From: Petrotoga mexicana DSM 14811
GTDB taxonomy: Bacteria > Thermotogota > Thermotogae > Petrotogales > Petrotogaceae
Assembly (NCBI RefSeq): GCF_002895565.1
Contig: NZ_AZRN01000005.1
Location: 33,380 to 97,379 of the forward strand
Direction of reading: 5' to 3'
DNA: 64,000 bases
Position numbers and translations under genes: made by a program. Positions 1 through 7,307 of the stretch are shown here, piece after piece; positions within the stretch are counted from its first letter, which is position 1; each line of letters begins with the position of its first letter. The notes beneath the pieces are model-generated. The model saw only the letters and a program-made list of their open reading frames with translations, ran no database searches and had not been told where the DNA came from.

Positions 1-933
1 GCTAAAGCTTCATACGATTTAGGAATTAGGGCATACATATCAAGAGGGCTCTCTTTTGATACAGATGAGGGTTGGAATAGAAGGATAAAAGAAAATATCG
101 AAACGTATGAAAAATACAATGGCTTAGACAATAGAATTTATATAGGCTTTGGGCCTCATGCCCCTTACACCGTTCCAATGGATAAATTGCAAGAAGTAGC
201 TGAGATCGCGAAAAAGTACAACACTCACATTCAGATTCATTTGTTAGAATCAGCAAATGAAAGAAATCAGTACAATCTTTTAGATGTTGAAAATACGGGT
301 TTGTTCGATCTTCCTACGATAGCGGCACACTGTGTCCATGTGGATGAAAAAGATATAGAGGTTCTTTCAAGGAAAGAAGTGAATGTGGCTTATAACCCGA
401 TTAGTAATATGAAGTTGGGCAATGGGATAGCCCCCATAGTGGATATGTTCGATAAAAATATAAACATAACTTTTGGTACGGATGGTTGTGCAAGCAACAA
501 CTCTTTGAATTTTTTCAACGAGATGAAGTTTGGAGGTATATTGCAGAAATTCAAGTACGGTCCCGATAGATTTTCAGTCGAACAGATTTTAAGGATGAGC
601 TGGGAAAACGGAGGTTTTGCCTTAGAAACAAACATTGGAAGGTTAGAACCTGAGTTCAAAGCAGATTTGATTGTTTTAGATATGGATTCTTTTGAGTTTT
701 TCCCTAATGATTTGTCAAGGTTAAAGTCTCATATAGTTTATTCTGCAAATCCTAAGAACGTTTTTGCAACGATGGTAGCAGGCAAATTCTTGTACTACGA
801 TGGAGAATTTTTAACTTTAAAAGAAGAAAAGGAGCAAATATATGAGAAATTCCATAAATTTTACCAAAGAATCGAAGATAAGTACAATAATAGCGATCAT
901 TCTGATAGCTATAACGACGATAGGGATATCTAA
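1..933 (+). CDS. mtaD: 5-methylthioadenosine/S-adenosylhomocysteine deaminase (5' end outside window)
   Basis: The open frame runs from base 1 without a start, so only the C-terminal ~310 residues are present. They show the metal-dependent amidohydrolase signature in order: GFGPHAPYT, HLLES, AAHCVHVDEKD, NPISNMKLGNGIAP and TFGTDGCASNNS, supplying the His/Asp metal ligands. The match to the T. maritima enzyme that deaminates S-adenosylhomocysteine and methylthioadenosine is close in my recollection. The final ~30 codons overlap the next gene, and the last residues (HSDSYNDD) look like read-through of that overlap. A methionine-salvage gene, mtnA, lies at 36203, which fits but is not linked. 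Confidence 0.9.
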   Translation, partial: AKASYDLGIRAYISRGLSFDTDEGWNRRIKENIETYEKYNGLDNRIYIGFGPHAPYTVPMDKLQEVAEIAKKYNTHIQIHLLESANERNQYNLLDVENTGLFDLPTIAAHCVHVDEKDIEVLSRKEVNVAYNPISNMKLGNGIAPIVDMFDKNINITFGTDGCASNNSLNFFNEMKFGGILQKFKYGPDRFSVEQILRMSWENGGFALETNIGRLEPEFKADLIVLDMDSFEFFPNDLSRLKSHIVYSANPKNVFATMVAGKFLYYDGEFLTLKEEKEQIYEKFHKFYQRIEDKYNNSDHSDSYNDDRDI

Positions 934-1333
934 ACCCATCGATGATTACATAGAGTTTTCTCCTACAGGCTATGAGGAGATAAGTAGGATAGTCACTAGA
1001 AACGGGACTATAATAAACACAACGGTCCCAGACACTGGCGAACATTTGGAGATGAACTTCAAAAAGAATGGTGGTTTGTACGAAGTTCACGTTGTTCATT
1101 TCGATAATCCGTTCACTTTGTTGAATTTTTGGTATACCTTTGTGAGTGATTATTCCGATGGCTTAGCCGCTAGTTTTTCGGCTATTCCCTTTATATACGG
1201 TGAGTACAACGATGAATATATGAAGATGCAAATCAGTGCATGGTATAGGGGAGTAAATAACCTATTTTTTGTTGTTTATGGCCCAAAAAGAAGCGTCATA
1301 AACGACTTGAAACTTCAATTGAATCGATGGTGA
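842..1333 (+). CDS. Small membrane-anchored or secreted protein, unknown function
   Basis: A 163-residue protein of a family I do not recognise. Residues 10-30 form one hydrophobic segment after a short basic start, so it is a signal peptide or an N-terminal anchor. The rest is soluble and mixed alpha/beta. The start is supported by AAAGGAG seven bases upstream, although the gene then overlaps the deaminase gene by 92 bases, which is long. Its stop overlaps the ATG of the radical SAM gene (ATGGTGA), suggesting translational coupling in one operon. No catalytic motif is visible. Confidence 0.6.
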   Translation: MRNSINFTKESKISTIIAIILIAITTIGISKPIDDYIEFSPTGYEEISRIVTRNGTIINTTVPDTGEHLEMNFKKNGGLYEVHVVHFDNPFTLLNFWYTFVSDYSDGLAASFSAIPFIYGEYNDEYMKMQISAWYRGVNNLFFVVYGPKRSVINDLKLQLNRW

Positions 1334-2253
1334 TTTTGTTGGATTTGTATAATAGGTTAAGTGAGTATTTTAAGAATAGATACGGTGAGAGGGTGCAAAG
1401 GTTACCAATCAACGCTGGATTCACTTGCCCAAACAAAACAGGAGAAAGAGGTAAGGGTGGATGTATTTATTGCGATTTAACAGGTAGCGGTTTTGCAGCT
1501 TTTAAGCCTAAGGTAAGTATTGAAGAACAGGTTAAGGAAATGATTAATAGATACGAGAAAAAAGCTAATAAATTCCTTGCCTATTTTCAAGCAAACACTA
1601 ATACTTACGCCCCTGTTGATGAATTGAAACAAAAGTATGAAAGTAGTTTAATAGACGATAGAATAGTAGGTTTAGATGTATCAACCCGCCCGGATTGTGT
1701 CCCAGATGAGGTAATAGCGCTTTTAAAAACTTTTAAAGATAGAGTTGATGTTTACGTTGAGCTCGGTGTTGAGAGTATTAACCCCAATACGTTAAAGTAT
1801 ATGAACAGAGGGCATTCTTTAGCAGAAGTTATAGATTCTGTAAATAGGTTAAAAAAAGCTGGATTAGAGGTTATCCTGCATTATATAATAGATTTTCCTT
1901 GTGATACATTAGAAGATGTGAAAGAGATGGCTAAGGTTAGTTCCGCCTTGAAGGTTGACGGTGTAAAATTGCATTCTTTGTATATCGTTGAGAATACAAA
2001 ACTTGCCGATTTGTATAGAAGTGGAGAATTTGTACCTTTGACGCTGGATGATTTTGTAGAAAGGGTAATTACTTTCTTGGAATACTTGGATCCACAGGTC
2101 GTGATTCATAGGCTTGTTGCCGATCCTCCAAAAACCGGAACGTTACATGGAAATTGGGGAATTTCTAAAATAAAGATTTTAAACTTAATTGAAGATACGA
2201 TGAGAGAGAGGGGTTCCTATCAGGGAAAATATTTTAACTATTTGAATAATTGA
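1327..2253 (+). CDS. Radical SAM protein, TIGR01212/YhcC family
   Basis: A 308-residue protein whose first ~50 residues carry INAGFTCPNKTGERGKGGCIYCD, the cysteine cluster (C..GGCIYC) of this family, which binds the [4Fe-4S] cluster that cleaves SAM. Following blocks AYFQANTNTYAP, GLDVSTRPDC and ELGVESINPNTL are typical of the TIGR01212/YhcC group; the substrate is unknown to me. The start overlaps the stop of the preceding gene; TTG codons at 1336 and 1339 are alternatives, and no clear ribosome binding site is seen. The stop codon is immediately followed by the RNase P RNA. Confidence 0.88.
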   Translation: MVILLDLYNRLSEYFKNRYGERVQRLPINAGFTCPNKTGERGKGGCIYCDLTGSGFAAFKPKVSIEEQVKEMINRYEKKANKFLAYFQANTNTYAPVDELKQKYESSLIDDRIVGLDVSTRPDCVPDEVIALLKTFKDRVDVYVELGVESINPNTLKYMNRGHSLAEVIDSVNRLKKAGLEVILHYIIDFPCDTLEDVKEMAKVSSALKVDGVKLHSLYIVENTKLADLYRSGEFVPLTLDDFVERVITFLEYLDPQVVIHRLVADPPKTGTLHGNWGISKIKILNLIEDTMRERGSYQGKYFNYLNN

Positions 2254-2576
2254 AGTAGGACGGTTGATCGCGAGTAGGCATACTTGGCCTATTTTGAGGA
2301 AAGTCCGGACTCTAAGGGCAAGATACTGGTTAACAACCAGAGGGAGTGATCCCTGAATAGGGCCATAGAAAAGAAGACCGCCGAAAGGCAAGGGTGGAAC
2401 GGTGAGGTAAGAGCTCACCAGTGTCAGAGCGATCTGACAGCTTGGTAACCTCTATCTTGAGCAAGGTCAAGCAAGAAGGCCAGAGGTTTGCCCGCCGAGA
2501 GACTTGAGTGTCCGCCTTCTGGGTAGACCGCGTAGATTAATGGTCAACTTGACAGAATCCGGCTTATAGTCCTACT
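2254..2576 (+). ncRNA. rnpB: RNase P RNA, bacterial type A
   Basis: The ends AGTAGGAC (2254-2261) and GTCCTACT (2569-2576) pair to form helix P1. Between them are the conserved blocks GAGGAAAGTCCGGACTC, the AGGTAAGAGCTCACC segment and GACAGAATCCGGCTTATAG near the 3' end. The RNA is the catalytic subunit that removes 5' leaders from pre-tRNAs. Its 5' end abuts the stop codon of the radical SAM gene, so it may be cut from a longer transcript or start inside that coding sequence. A strong hairpin follows nine bases downstream. Confidence 0.97.
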
Positions 2577-2584
2577 GATATATT

Positions 2585-2617
2585 AAACAATGACGCCCGT
2601 TCTGGGCGTCATTGTTT
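2585..2617. terminator. Bidirectional terminator between rnpB and rplQ
   Basis: A perfect 14-bp stem (AAACAATGACGCCC with its complement) and a 5-base loop lie between the convergent rnpB and rplQ. The A/T-rich outer pairs provide a T-run in both directions, so the hairpin can end rnpB on the plus strand and the long ribosomal operon on the minus strand. Confidence 0.85.
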
Positions 2618-2620
2618 AAG

Positions 2621-3007
2621 TTATTCTTCTTTTGGGAGTAATTGGAGTATAGATAATTCTGAAGCGTCACCTTTTCTATAACCGATTTTTAATATTCTTG
2701 TGTAACCACCGTTTCTATTTTCGTATCGGGGTGCGATCTCATGTACTATTTTGTAGACTAGTTTTCTGTCGTTGAAGTGTTTGTTTATATCCCTGTTTAA
2801 AGCTACTCTCCTTTCTGGGAGATCAGTCGAATTAGCTTCCTTGGCTTTGGTGATTATTCTTTCAACAAGGGGCCTTACGGCTTTTGCTTTTGCGGTAGTA
2901 GTGATTATACTTTCAGATTCAAATACACTTCTAGCCAAATTATTCAACAACGCTTTTCTATGGGAAGCATATCTATTTAATTTTTTAGTTTTGACTCTAT
3001 GCCTCAT
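2621..3007 (-). CDS. rplQ: 50S ribosomal protein bL17
   Basis: A 128-residue protein with the bL17 opening MRHRVKTKKLNRYASHRKAL and the ARPLVE-type helix (KAKAVRPLVERIITKAK). It binds 23S rRNA in the large subunit. The start overlaps the end of rpoA by 11 bases, the usual last pair of the alpha operon, and the gene is the final one before the terminator shared with rnpB. Confidence 0.96.
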   Translation of the reverse strand: MRHRVKTKKLNRYASHRKALLNNLARSVFESESIITTTAKAKAVRPLVERIITKAKEANSTDLPERRVALNRDINKHFNDRKLVYKIVHEIAPRYENRNGGYTRILKIGYRKGDASELSILQLLPKEE

Positions 3008-4061
3008 CGAAGGTGTTCCCCCTTTCTTCTTGGTGTAATTTTTCGTAATCTATATCAAATTTCTCACTTAGCTCTTTTTTTATCTCGTCTAAAGATTTTC
3101 TTCCAAAGTTTTTGATTTTAAGAAGGTCAGCAGGTCTTCTTTTTAATAGTTCTCCAATGGTGTCTATTTTTTCTCTTTTTAAACAGTTTTTAGCTCTTTT
3201 CGTTAAATCCAAAGAATCAATCTGAGTTTCCACTAAATCTTTTGGCAACCCAAAAATATTTTCTTCCGCTTCTTCCTCTTCTTCTTCCTCTCTTTCAACT
3301 GAAACTTCCATTTGTTCTATAGCGCCCTCTTCTCCTTCTTTTTCCCAAAGTTTGGAAATGAAATCAAAATGTTCCATTAAAATTTTTGTTGCTTCTTTTA
3401 ATGCTTCGGTGGGTGTTATGTTTTTTTTCGTCCAAATTTCAAGTATTAGCTTATCGTAGTCAGTTCTTCTTCCCACACGGATATTTTCGGTTAAATAGTT
3501 AACTTTAAGAACGGGACTGAACACTCCATCGATGAATATATATTCGATGTCACTTTGAAATGTCAATTCTTGGGCAGGAATGAAACCTTTCCCTGCTTGA
3601 GCGTACAATTCAAAGTCTACTTCCATATCTTTATTTACATGGGCTATAACAAAATTTGGGTTGGCTATTTCTACTCCTGCCGGAGTTTTTATGTCCCCAC
3701 TTTTTATGACTTGACCTGCTTTGTATTTCTTCCTCAAGCTTAATAAAATTGGGTAATCTATCTCGTTGAGACTTTCAATGTCGTCAACCTTTAATTGAAC
3801 CTTTTTTAAGTTTAAAGTTATTTCAATGATGTCTTCTTTTATACCCTCTATTGTGTCGTATTCATGTAATTTTCCTGGGATACGTAACCCGGTTATAGCC
3901 AAAGATGGAATGGACGATAACAACACCCTTCTTAAAGCATTACCTAAAGTTATAGCATATCCTTTTTCCAGAGGAAACAATTCGTATTTTGAGTAGTTAT
4001 ATTCATCTTGCTCTTCCTTTTCAACTATCCTAAATTTTTCAGGTTTTATTAATATCTCCAT
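2997..4061 (-). CDS. rpoA: DNA-directed RNA polymerase subunit alpha
   Basis: The subunit assembles RNA polymerase: the N-terminal domain dimerises (GYAITLGNALRRVLLSSIPS) and the C-terminal domain binds UP elements and activators (TKRAKNCLKREKIDTIGELL, helix-hairpin-helix). The linker is unusually acidic (REEEEEEEAEEN). I choose ATG at 4061, giving MEILIKPEKFRI as in relatives, for 354 residues. An in-frame GTG at 4097 exists, but it is embedded in the GGAGG itself. The good Shine-Dalgarno lies 35 nt upstream of the chosen ATG, with a hairpin between; see the separate entry. The gene lies between rpsD and rplQ, the normal alpha-operon order. Confidence 0.95.
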   Translation of the reverse strand: MEILIKPEKFRIVEKEEQDEYNYSKYELFPLEKGYAITLGNALRRVLLSSIPSLAITGLRIPGKLHEYDTIEGIKEDIIEITLNLKKVQLKVDDIESLNEIDYPILLSLRKKYKAGQVIKSGDIKTPAGVEIANPNFVIAHVNKDMEVDFELYAQAGKGFIPAQELTFQSDIEYIFIDGVFSPVLKVNYLTENIRVGRRTDYDKLILEIWTKKNITPTEALKEATKILMEHFDFISKLWEKEGEEGAIEQMEVSVEREEEEEEEAEENIFGLPKDLVETQIDSLDLTKRAKNCLKREKIDTIGELLKRRPADLLKIKNFGRKSLDEIKKELSEKFDIDYEKLHQEERGNTFDEA

Positions 4062-4106
4062 ATTTTCTCTGATCCTTATTGGGGAATCAGAGCACACCTC
4101 CTTTCC
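4062..4106 (-). promoter_or_regulatory. rpoA ribosome binding site with intervening hairpin
   Basis: On the minus strand, GGAAAGGAGGT (4106-4096) is the only strong Shine-Dalgarno before rpoA. It is followed by TGTG, then a hairpin with a perfect 7-bp stem CTCTGAT (4092-4086) and ATCAGAG (4073-4067), then AAAAT and the ATG. Linear spacing from GGAGG to ATG is 35 nt; with the hairpin folded out it is 9 nt, which is normal. A weaker AAGGA inside the hairpin's 3' side is the alternative site. That the fold operates is inference. Confidence 0.55.
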
Positions 4107-4156
4107 TGCCCCTTATGAGCGAGGTGATATTTTGTGTTTCAAATAAATAATACTTT

Positions 4157-4792
4157 TTACTTAGAGTAAAGCTCTATGATGTTAATTAAAGGTACAGGAA
4201 CATCCATTTCATCAATATTTGGTAGCCTTTCAAAAGTTCCTCTATAATTTTCAATTTCCACGTTTACCCAATTGGGAATATTTCTATATCCTTCTTGCAC
4301 TAATTCTAATCCTTCTCGTACTTGTTGTATGTTGCGACTCTTTTCTTTAACTTCTATTACATCCCCTACTTTAACTCTGTAAGATGGAATATTCACTTTT
4401 TTTCCGTTAACTAATATATGTCCATGAGTTACTATTTGCCTTGCCGTTCTTCTGTTTGGTGCGAAACCCATTTGATAAACTACAGAATCTAGCCTTCTTT
4501 CTAAGAGTTGCATCAAAACTTCTCCAGTTTCTCCGCTTGGGGATCTTTCTGCTTCTTCAAAAGTGTTTCTGAATTGTTTCTCCATTAAGCCGTACATTCT
4601 TTTTAAGGCTTGTTTTGATCTTAATTGCATAGCGTATTGAGTCAATTTTTGTTTTTGTCTTCCGTGTTGTCCCGGAATGTAATTTCTTTTTCTAAGGGCT
4701 GATTTCTCAGTGTAGCTTCTTTTCCCTTTTAAATAAAGGTTTATTCCTTCGCGTCGAGATAATTTTTCTAGTGGTCCTATGTACCTCGCCAT
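4157..4792 (-). CDS. rpsD: 30S ribosomal protein uS4
   Basis: A 211-residue uS4 that nucleates 30S assembly. The N-terminus MARYIGPLEKLSRREGINLYLKG and the S4 RNA-binding domain (RLDSVVYQMGFAPNRRTARQIVTHGHILVNG) are clear. The N-terminal zinc-knuckle cysteines present in some S4 proteins are absent, so this is the zinc-free form. It sits between rpsK and rpoA. In E. coli uS4 represses the alpha operon by binding its leader; the rpsM leader here was not resolved. Confidence 0.96.
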   Translation of the reverse strand: MARYIGPLEKLSRREGINLYLKGKRSYTEKSALRKRNYIPGQHGRQKQKLTQYAMQLRSKQALKRMYGLMEKQFRNTFEEAERSPSGETGEVLMQLLERRLDSVVYQMGFAPNRRTARQIVTHGHILVNGKKVNIPSYRVKVGDVIEVKEKSRNIQQVREGLELVQEGYRNIPNWVNVEIENYRGTFERLPNIDEMDVPVPLINIIELYSK

Positions 4793-4811
4793 TAATTCTT
4801 TCCCTCCTTAA

Positions 4812-5201
4812 TTAGAATCTTTTCTTTTTTGGCCTACAACCGTTGTGAGGTATAGGGGTGACATCTTTTATACTTTCTACATTTAGACCTGCAGCCTGTA
4901 AAGCCCTAATAGCGGATTCTCTTCCAGAACCTGGCCCTTTAACATATACATCGACCCTTTTTACCCCCAGATTTAGAGCTTCTTTTGCAACTTTATCTGA
5001 GGCCATTTGAGCTGAGAATGGAGTCCCTTTTTTGGCTCCTTTAAATCCAACATTTCCGCCACTAGACCATATTATTGGCCTACCTTCAGTATCTGTTAAT
5101 GTAACGATTGTGTTGTTGAAGGTTGAATGAATGTGTACAGCTGCTTTTTCGGGAGCAGCTTTCTTTTTTTTGGTTCTTTGCTTTACTCCTTTTTTTGCCA
5201 T
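4812..5201 (-). CDS. rpsK: 30S ribosomal protein uS11
   Basis: A 129-residue uS11 lining the platform near the mRNA exit. [18 protein letters not shown] and [18 protein letters not shown] are diagnostic, and the basic tail [11 protein letters not shown] is typical. A GGAGG lies 11 nt before the ATG. Unlike the tightly packed genes around it, 139 bases separate it from rpsM, and this gap contains a G-rich repeat element 40 nt upstream of the start codon. Confidence 0.96.
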   Translation of the reverse strand: MAKKGVKQRTKKKKAAPEKAAVHIHSTFNNTIVTLTDTEGRPIIWSSGGNVGFKGAKKGTPFSAQMASDKVAKEALNLGVKRVDVYVKGPGSGRESAIRALQAAGLNVESIKDVTPIPHNGCRPKKKRF

Positions 5202-5241
5202 TTATTTAAAAGCCTCCTTAAAAACTTGATTTTATGTGTTA

Positions 5242-5293
5242 GCGCTCCTTCGCCCCGCTCCCCACCCATGTGGAAGAGGGACCTGCGGTCCCT
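5242..5293 (-). repeat. G-rich intergenic repeat, copy upstream of rpsK
   Basis: On the minus strand, a hairpin of AGGGACC, a three-base loop and GGTCCCT (5293-5277) is followed by the G-run core (5267-5242): G-runs of 3, 4 and 4 and a final GG interrupted by A. It is in the sense orientation relative to rpsK, 40 nt before its start. It is the same family as copies at 6238, 6469, 14379, 16010, 25404, 35919, 44234 and 46843. Confidence 0.8.
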
Positions 5294-5340
5294 TAAACCC
5301 CACAACTTAGCCTTAAGGATGATGAGAAGCTCAGTTAGCT

Positions 5341-5706
5341 TTATCTTTTTTTGATCTTGGTTAGTCTTGGTCCCTTTCTGGTTCTTGCGTTGGAGTGGGT
5401 TTTCTGACCTCTTACAGGTAACCCCGCTTTATGTCTTTTCCCCCTGTAACTACCAATGTCTATCAAACGTCTGATATTTTTATTAACCTCTTGCCTTAGT
5501 TCACCTTCAACTTTATAATTTTCGTTTATGTAGTGAGTTAACTTTGAAATTTCATCGTCTGTTAGTTCTTTTGCTCTTTTGTTAGGGTCTATTTCTAAGT
5601 TATTTAATATATCAAGTGCTGTTTTTCTACCTATTCCATAAATATATGTTAATCCTACAAATAACGCTTTATTATCTGGTACTTCAACACCTAAAATACG
5701 CGCCAT
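5341..5706 (-). CDS. rpsM: 30S ribosomal protein uS13
   Basis: A 121-residue uS13, the head protein contacting the P-site tRNA and the large subunit. The start [26 protein letters not shown] and the C-terminal [25 protein letters not shown] are conserved. GAGGAGG precedes the ATG. The gene opens the alpha-operon part (rpsM-rpsK-rpsD-rpoA-rplQ). Two tandem TATAAT-containing repeats lie just upstream, so an internal promoter is possible. Confidence 0.96.
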   Translation of the reverse strand: MARILGVEVPDNKALFVGLTYIYGIGRKTALDILNNLEIDPNKRAKELTDDEISKLTHYINENYKVEGELRQEVNKNIRRLIDIGSYRGKRHKAGLPVRGQKTHSNARTRKGPRLTKIKKR

Positions 5707-5740
5707 CCTTTTGTCCTCCTCATAAAGAAATTCTTATTAT

Positions 5741-5782
5741 GTTATTATACTTTTATGTTATTATACTTTTATGGTATTATCC
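5741..5782 (-). promoter_or_regulatory. Tandem 16-bp repeat with TATAAT boxes upstream of rpsM
   Basis: Two perfect tandem 16-bp units (5741-5756 and 5757-5772) read ATAAAAGTATAATAAC on the minus strand, each holding a TATAAT hexamer; a third, GATAATACC, overlaps the rpmJ stop. The boxes sit about 50-70 nt before rpsM and could be duplicated -10 elements for an internal promoter. No good -35 at 17 bp is visible, so this is tentative. Confidence 0.35.
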
Positions 5783-5893
5783 TTGTCTTTGTTTGTGCTT
5801 TGGATTTTTTGAACATACAACCCAAACTTTTCCGCCTCTTTTTACTATTTTACAGTGCTCACATCGTTTTTTTACAGAAGCCCTGACCTTCAT
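5777..5893 (-). CDS. rpmJ: 50S ribosomal protein bL36
   Basis: A 38-residue protein: [18 protein letters not shown], then [19 protein letters not shown]. It has the complete zinc-ribbon ligand set C-x2-C-x12-C-x4-H of the zinc-binding (C+) bL36. The ATG is preceded by GGAGG nine bases upstream. It sits between infA and rpsM, its normal place. Confidence 0.95.
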
Positions 5894-5941
5894 AATTTAT
5901 TTCCTCCTTTTTGATTCTTGCCCTCTGTAGAGATCTATTTT

Positions 5942-6172
5942 TTAATTCTTGTTGACTTTTTCTCTTTTCACTATTCTTCCTTTGCTTAAATCGTAAACGG
6001 AGACTTCCACAGTAACTCGGTCTCCTGGAAGTATTTTTATAAAATTCTTTCTCATTCGCCCAGAAATGTGGGCTAATATTTCATGCCCATTATCTAATTT
6101 AACTTTAAAAGTAGCGTTAGGTAAAGCTTCAATTATATATCCTTGCATAACAACGACGTCTTTTTTAGCCAA
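5942..6172 (-). CDS. infA: Translation initiation factor IF-1
   Basis: A 76-residue OB-fold protein that binds the 30S A-site during initiation. I choose a TTG start at 6172, giving (M)[21 protein letters not shown], because GGAGG lies exactly seven bases upstream. The longer frame to 6259 would translate the G-rich repeat and is rejected. [20 protein letters not shown] is the conserved second half. The SD-to-start stretch GGAGGGATTGT is identical to that of fusA, which also uses TTG. A G-rich repeat lies 65 nt upstream. Confidence 0.95.
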   Translation of the reverse strand: MAKKDVVVMQGYIIEALPNATFKVKLDNGHEILAHISGRMRKNFIKILPGDRVTVEVSVYDLSKGRIVKREKVNKN

Positions 6173-6237
6173 TACAATCCCTCCTTTTTCAGGGATTTTT
6201 ACTGTCATTAGAAACCGTAACTGTAAAGTACGATTTA

Positions 6238-6493
6238 GCGCCCTTCCCCCGCTCCCCACCCATGTGGAAGGGGGACCTGCGGTCCCTTCTTAGACCCCTC
6301 AACTTACTCATAAGGATAAAAGAATCTTTATCCCTTTTTGAAGACGGGATCCCACCCTTAGGAAAAGGGTATGGAGGGCTTCGCCCTGTAACCTTTTTAA
6401 AACCAGATACTTAATTTTGGATAATGATTTTTAGAACTTTTTATGTAAGCTGCGCTTAGTCATTATTTGCGCCCCTTCGCCCACAGCCCACCC
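6238..6493 (-). repeat. Composite G-rich repeat between map and infA
   Basis: This fills the 382-base gap between map and infA. On the minus strand the order is: G-run core (6493-6469), a conserved 28-base module beginning GGCGCAAATAATGACTAAG (6473-6446), a module with TTTTAAAAAGGTTACAGGGC and a GGGC/GCCC hairpin (6404-6373), an AGGGACC/GGTCCCY hairpin (6287-6271), and a second G-run core (6261-6238). The same modules occur in the same order at 35991-36145 on the plus strand. No protein is encoded. Confidence 0.8.
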
Positions 6494-6554
6494 ACAAGGA
6501 TAAAAGGGATAAAGTAAGGATTCTCCCTGTTGACCACAAAAATAAACCCTTAAA

Positions 6555-7307
6555 TCATAGTTGTGTTAGTATTTCTGGACCATTTTCTGTCACGGCAATT
6601 GTATGCTCAAAATGTGCGGCTTTTGATCTATCCCTGGTTACCGCTGTCCAACCGTCTTCTAAAATATCTACTTCGTAACTGCCCATAGATACCATCGGTT
6701 CTATTGCGAGGGTCATGTTTTTTCTTATTTTTGGACCTCTACCCCGTCTTCCATAATTTGGAATTTGAGGATCTTCATGTAATTTCCTTCCTACGCCGTG
6801 ACCTACGTATTCCCTTATTACAGAAAAACCTTTACTTTCAATGTAAGTTTGAACTTCGTGTCCAATGTCACTAATGGTATTACCAACAACAGCTTTTTTT
6901 ATACCCATGTACAAAGATTCTTTGGTCGCTTCAACCAATTCTTTTTCCCTTTCAGAAACTTGTCCTATTATGTAGGTTCTGGCGGAATCTGCTATGTACC
7001 CTTTGTAGGTTAAACCACAATCTACGGATACAACATCGCCATTTTTTAAAACTTTACTTCTCAATGGAAATCCATGAACAACTTCTTCATTTACAGAAAA
7101 GTTGATCGCATATTTGTAACCGTTATATCCTTTGAAGGTGGGTATAGCATCTTCCTTTTCCATGTATTCTAAAACATATTTTTCAATACTTTCTCCGTTA
7201 ACGCCTTCTTTTACTATTTCTGGAAGTAAAGCGTCAAGAAGACGGGCAAGCTTTTTTCCAGCCCGTCTCATCATTTCTATTTCTTGATCAGTCTTAATTA
7301 TTATCAT
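6555..7307 (-). CDS. map: Methionine aminopeptidase, type I
   Basis: A 250-residue type I enzyme that removes the initiator Met from nascent proteins. The dinuclear-metal ligands lie in VSVDCGLTYKGYIADSARTY (two Asp), EYVGHGVGRKLHEDPQIPNYG (His) and LAIEPMVSMG (Glu), with a final Glu in AHFEHTIAVTENG. There is no N-terminal extension. Its ATG overlaps the adk stop (TAATG), so the two are translationally coupled, as in many secY-adk-map operons. Confidence 0.96.
   Translation of the reverse strand: MIIIKTDQEIEMMRRAGKKLARLLDALLPEIVKEGVNGESIEKYVLEYMEKEDAIPTFKGYNGYKYAINFSVNEEVVHGFPLRSKVLKNGDVVSVDCGLTYKGYIADSARTYIIGQVSEREKELVEATKESLYMGIKKAVVGNTISDIGHEVQTYIESKGFSVIREYVGHGVGRKLHEDPQIPNYGRRGRGPKIRKNMTLAIEPMVSMGSYEVDILEDGWTAVTRDRSKAAHFEHTIAVTENGPEILTQL

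Noticed and set aside
4062..4097. Longer rpoA frame from GTG at 4097
   Set aside because: The GTG lies within the Shine-Dalgarno itself and the added residues (CSDSPIRIREN) are the translation of the hairpin; homologues start at MEILIKP-like sequence.
6173..6259. N-terminal extension of IF-1
   Set aside because: It would translate the G-rich repeat; TTG at 6172 has perfect Shine-Dalgarno spacing and gives the family N-terminus.
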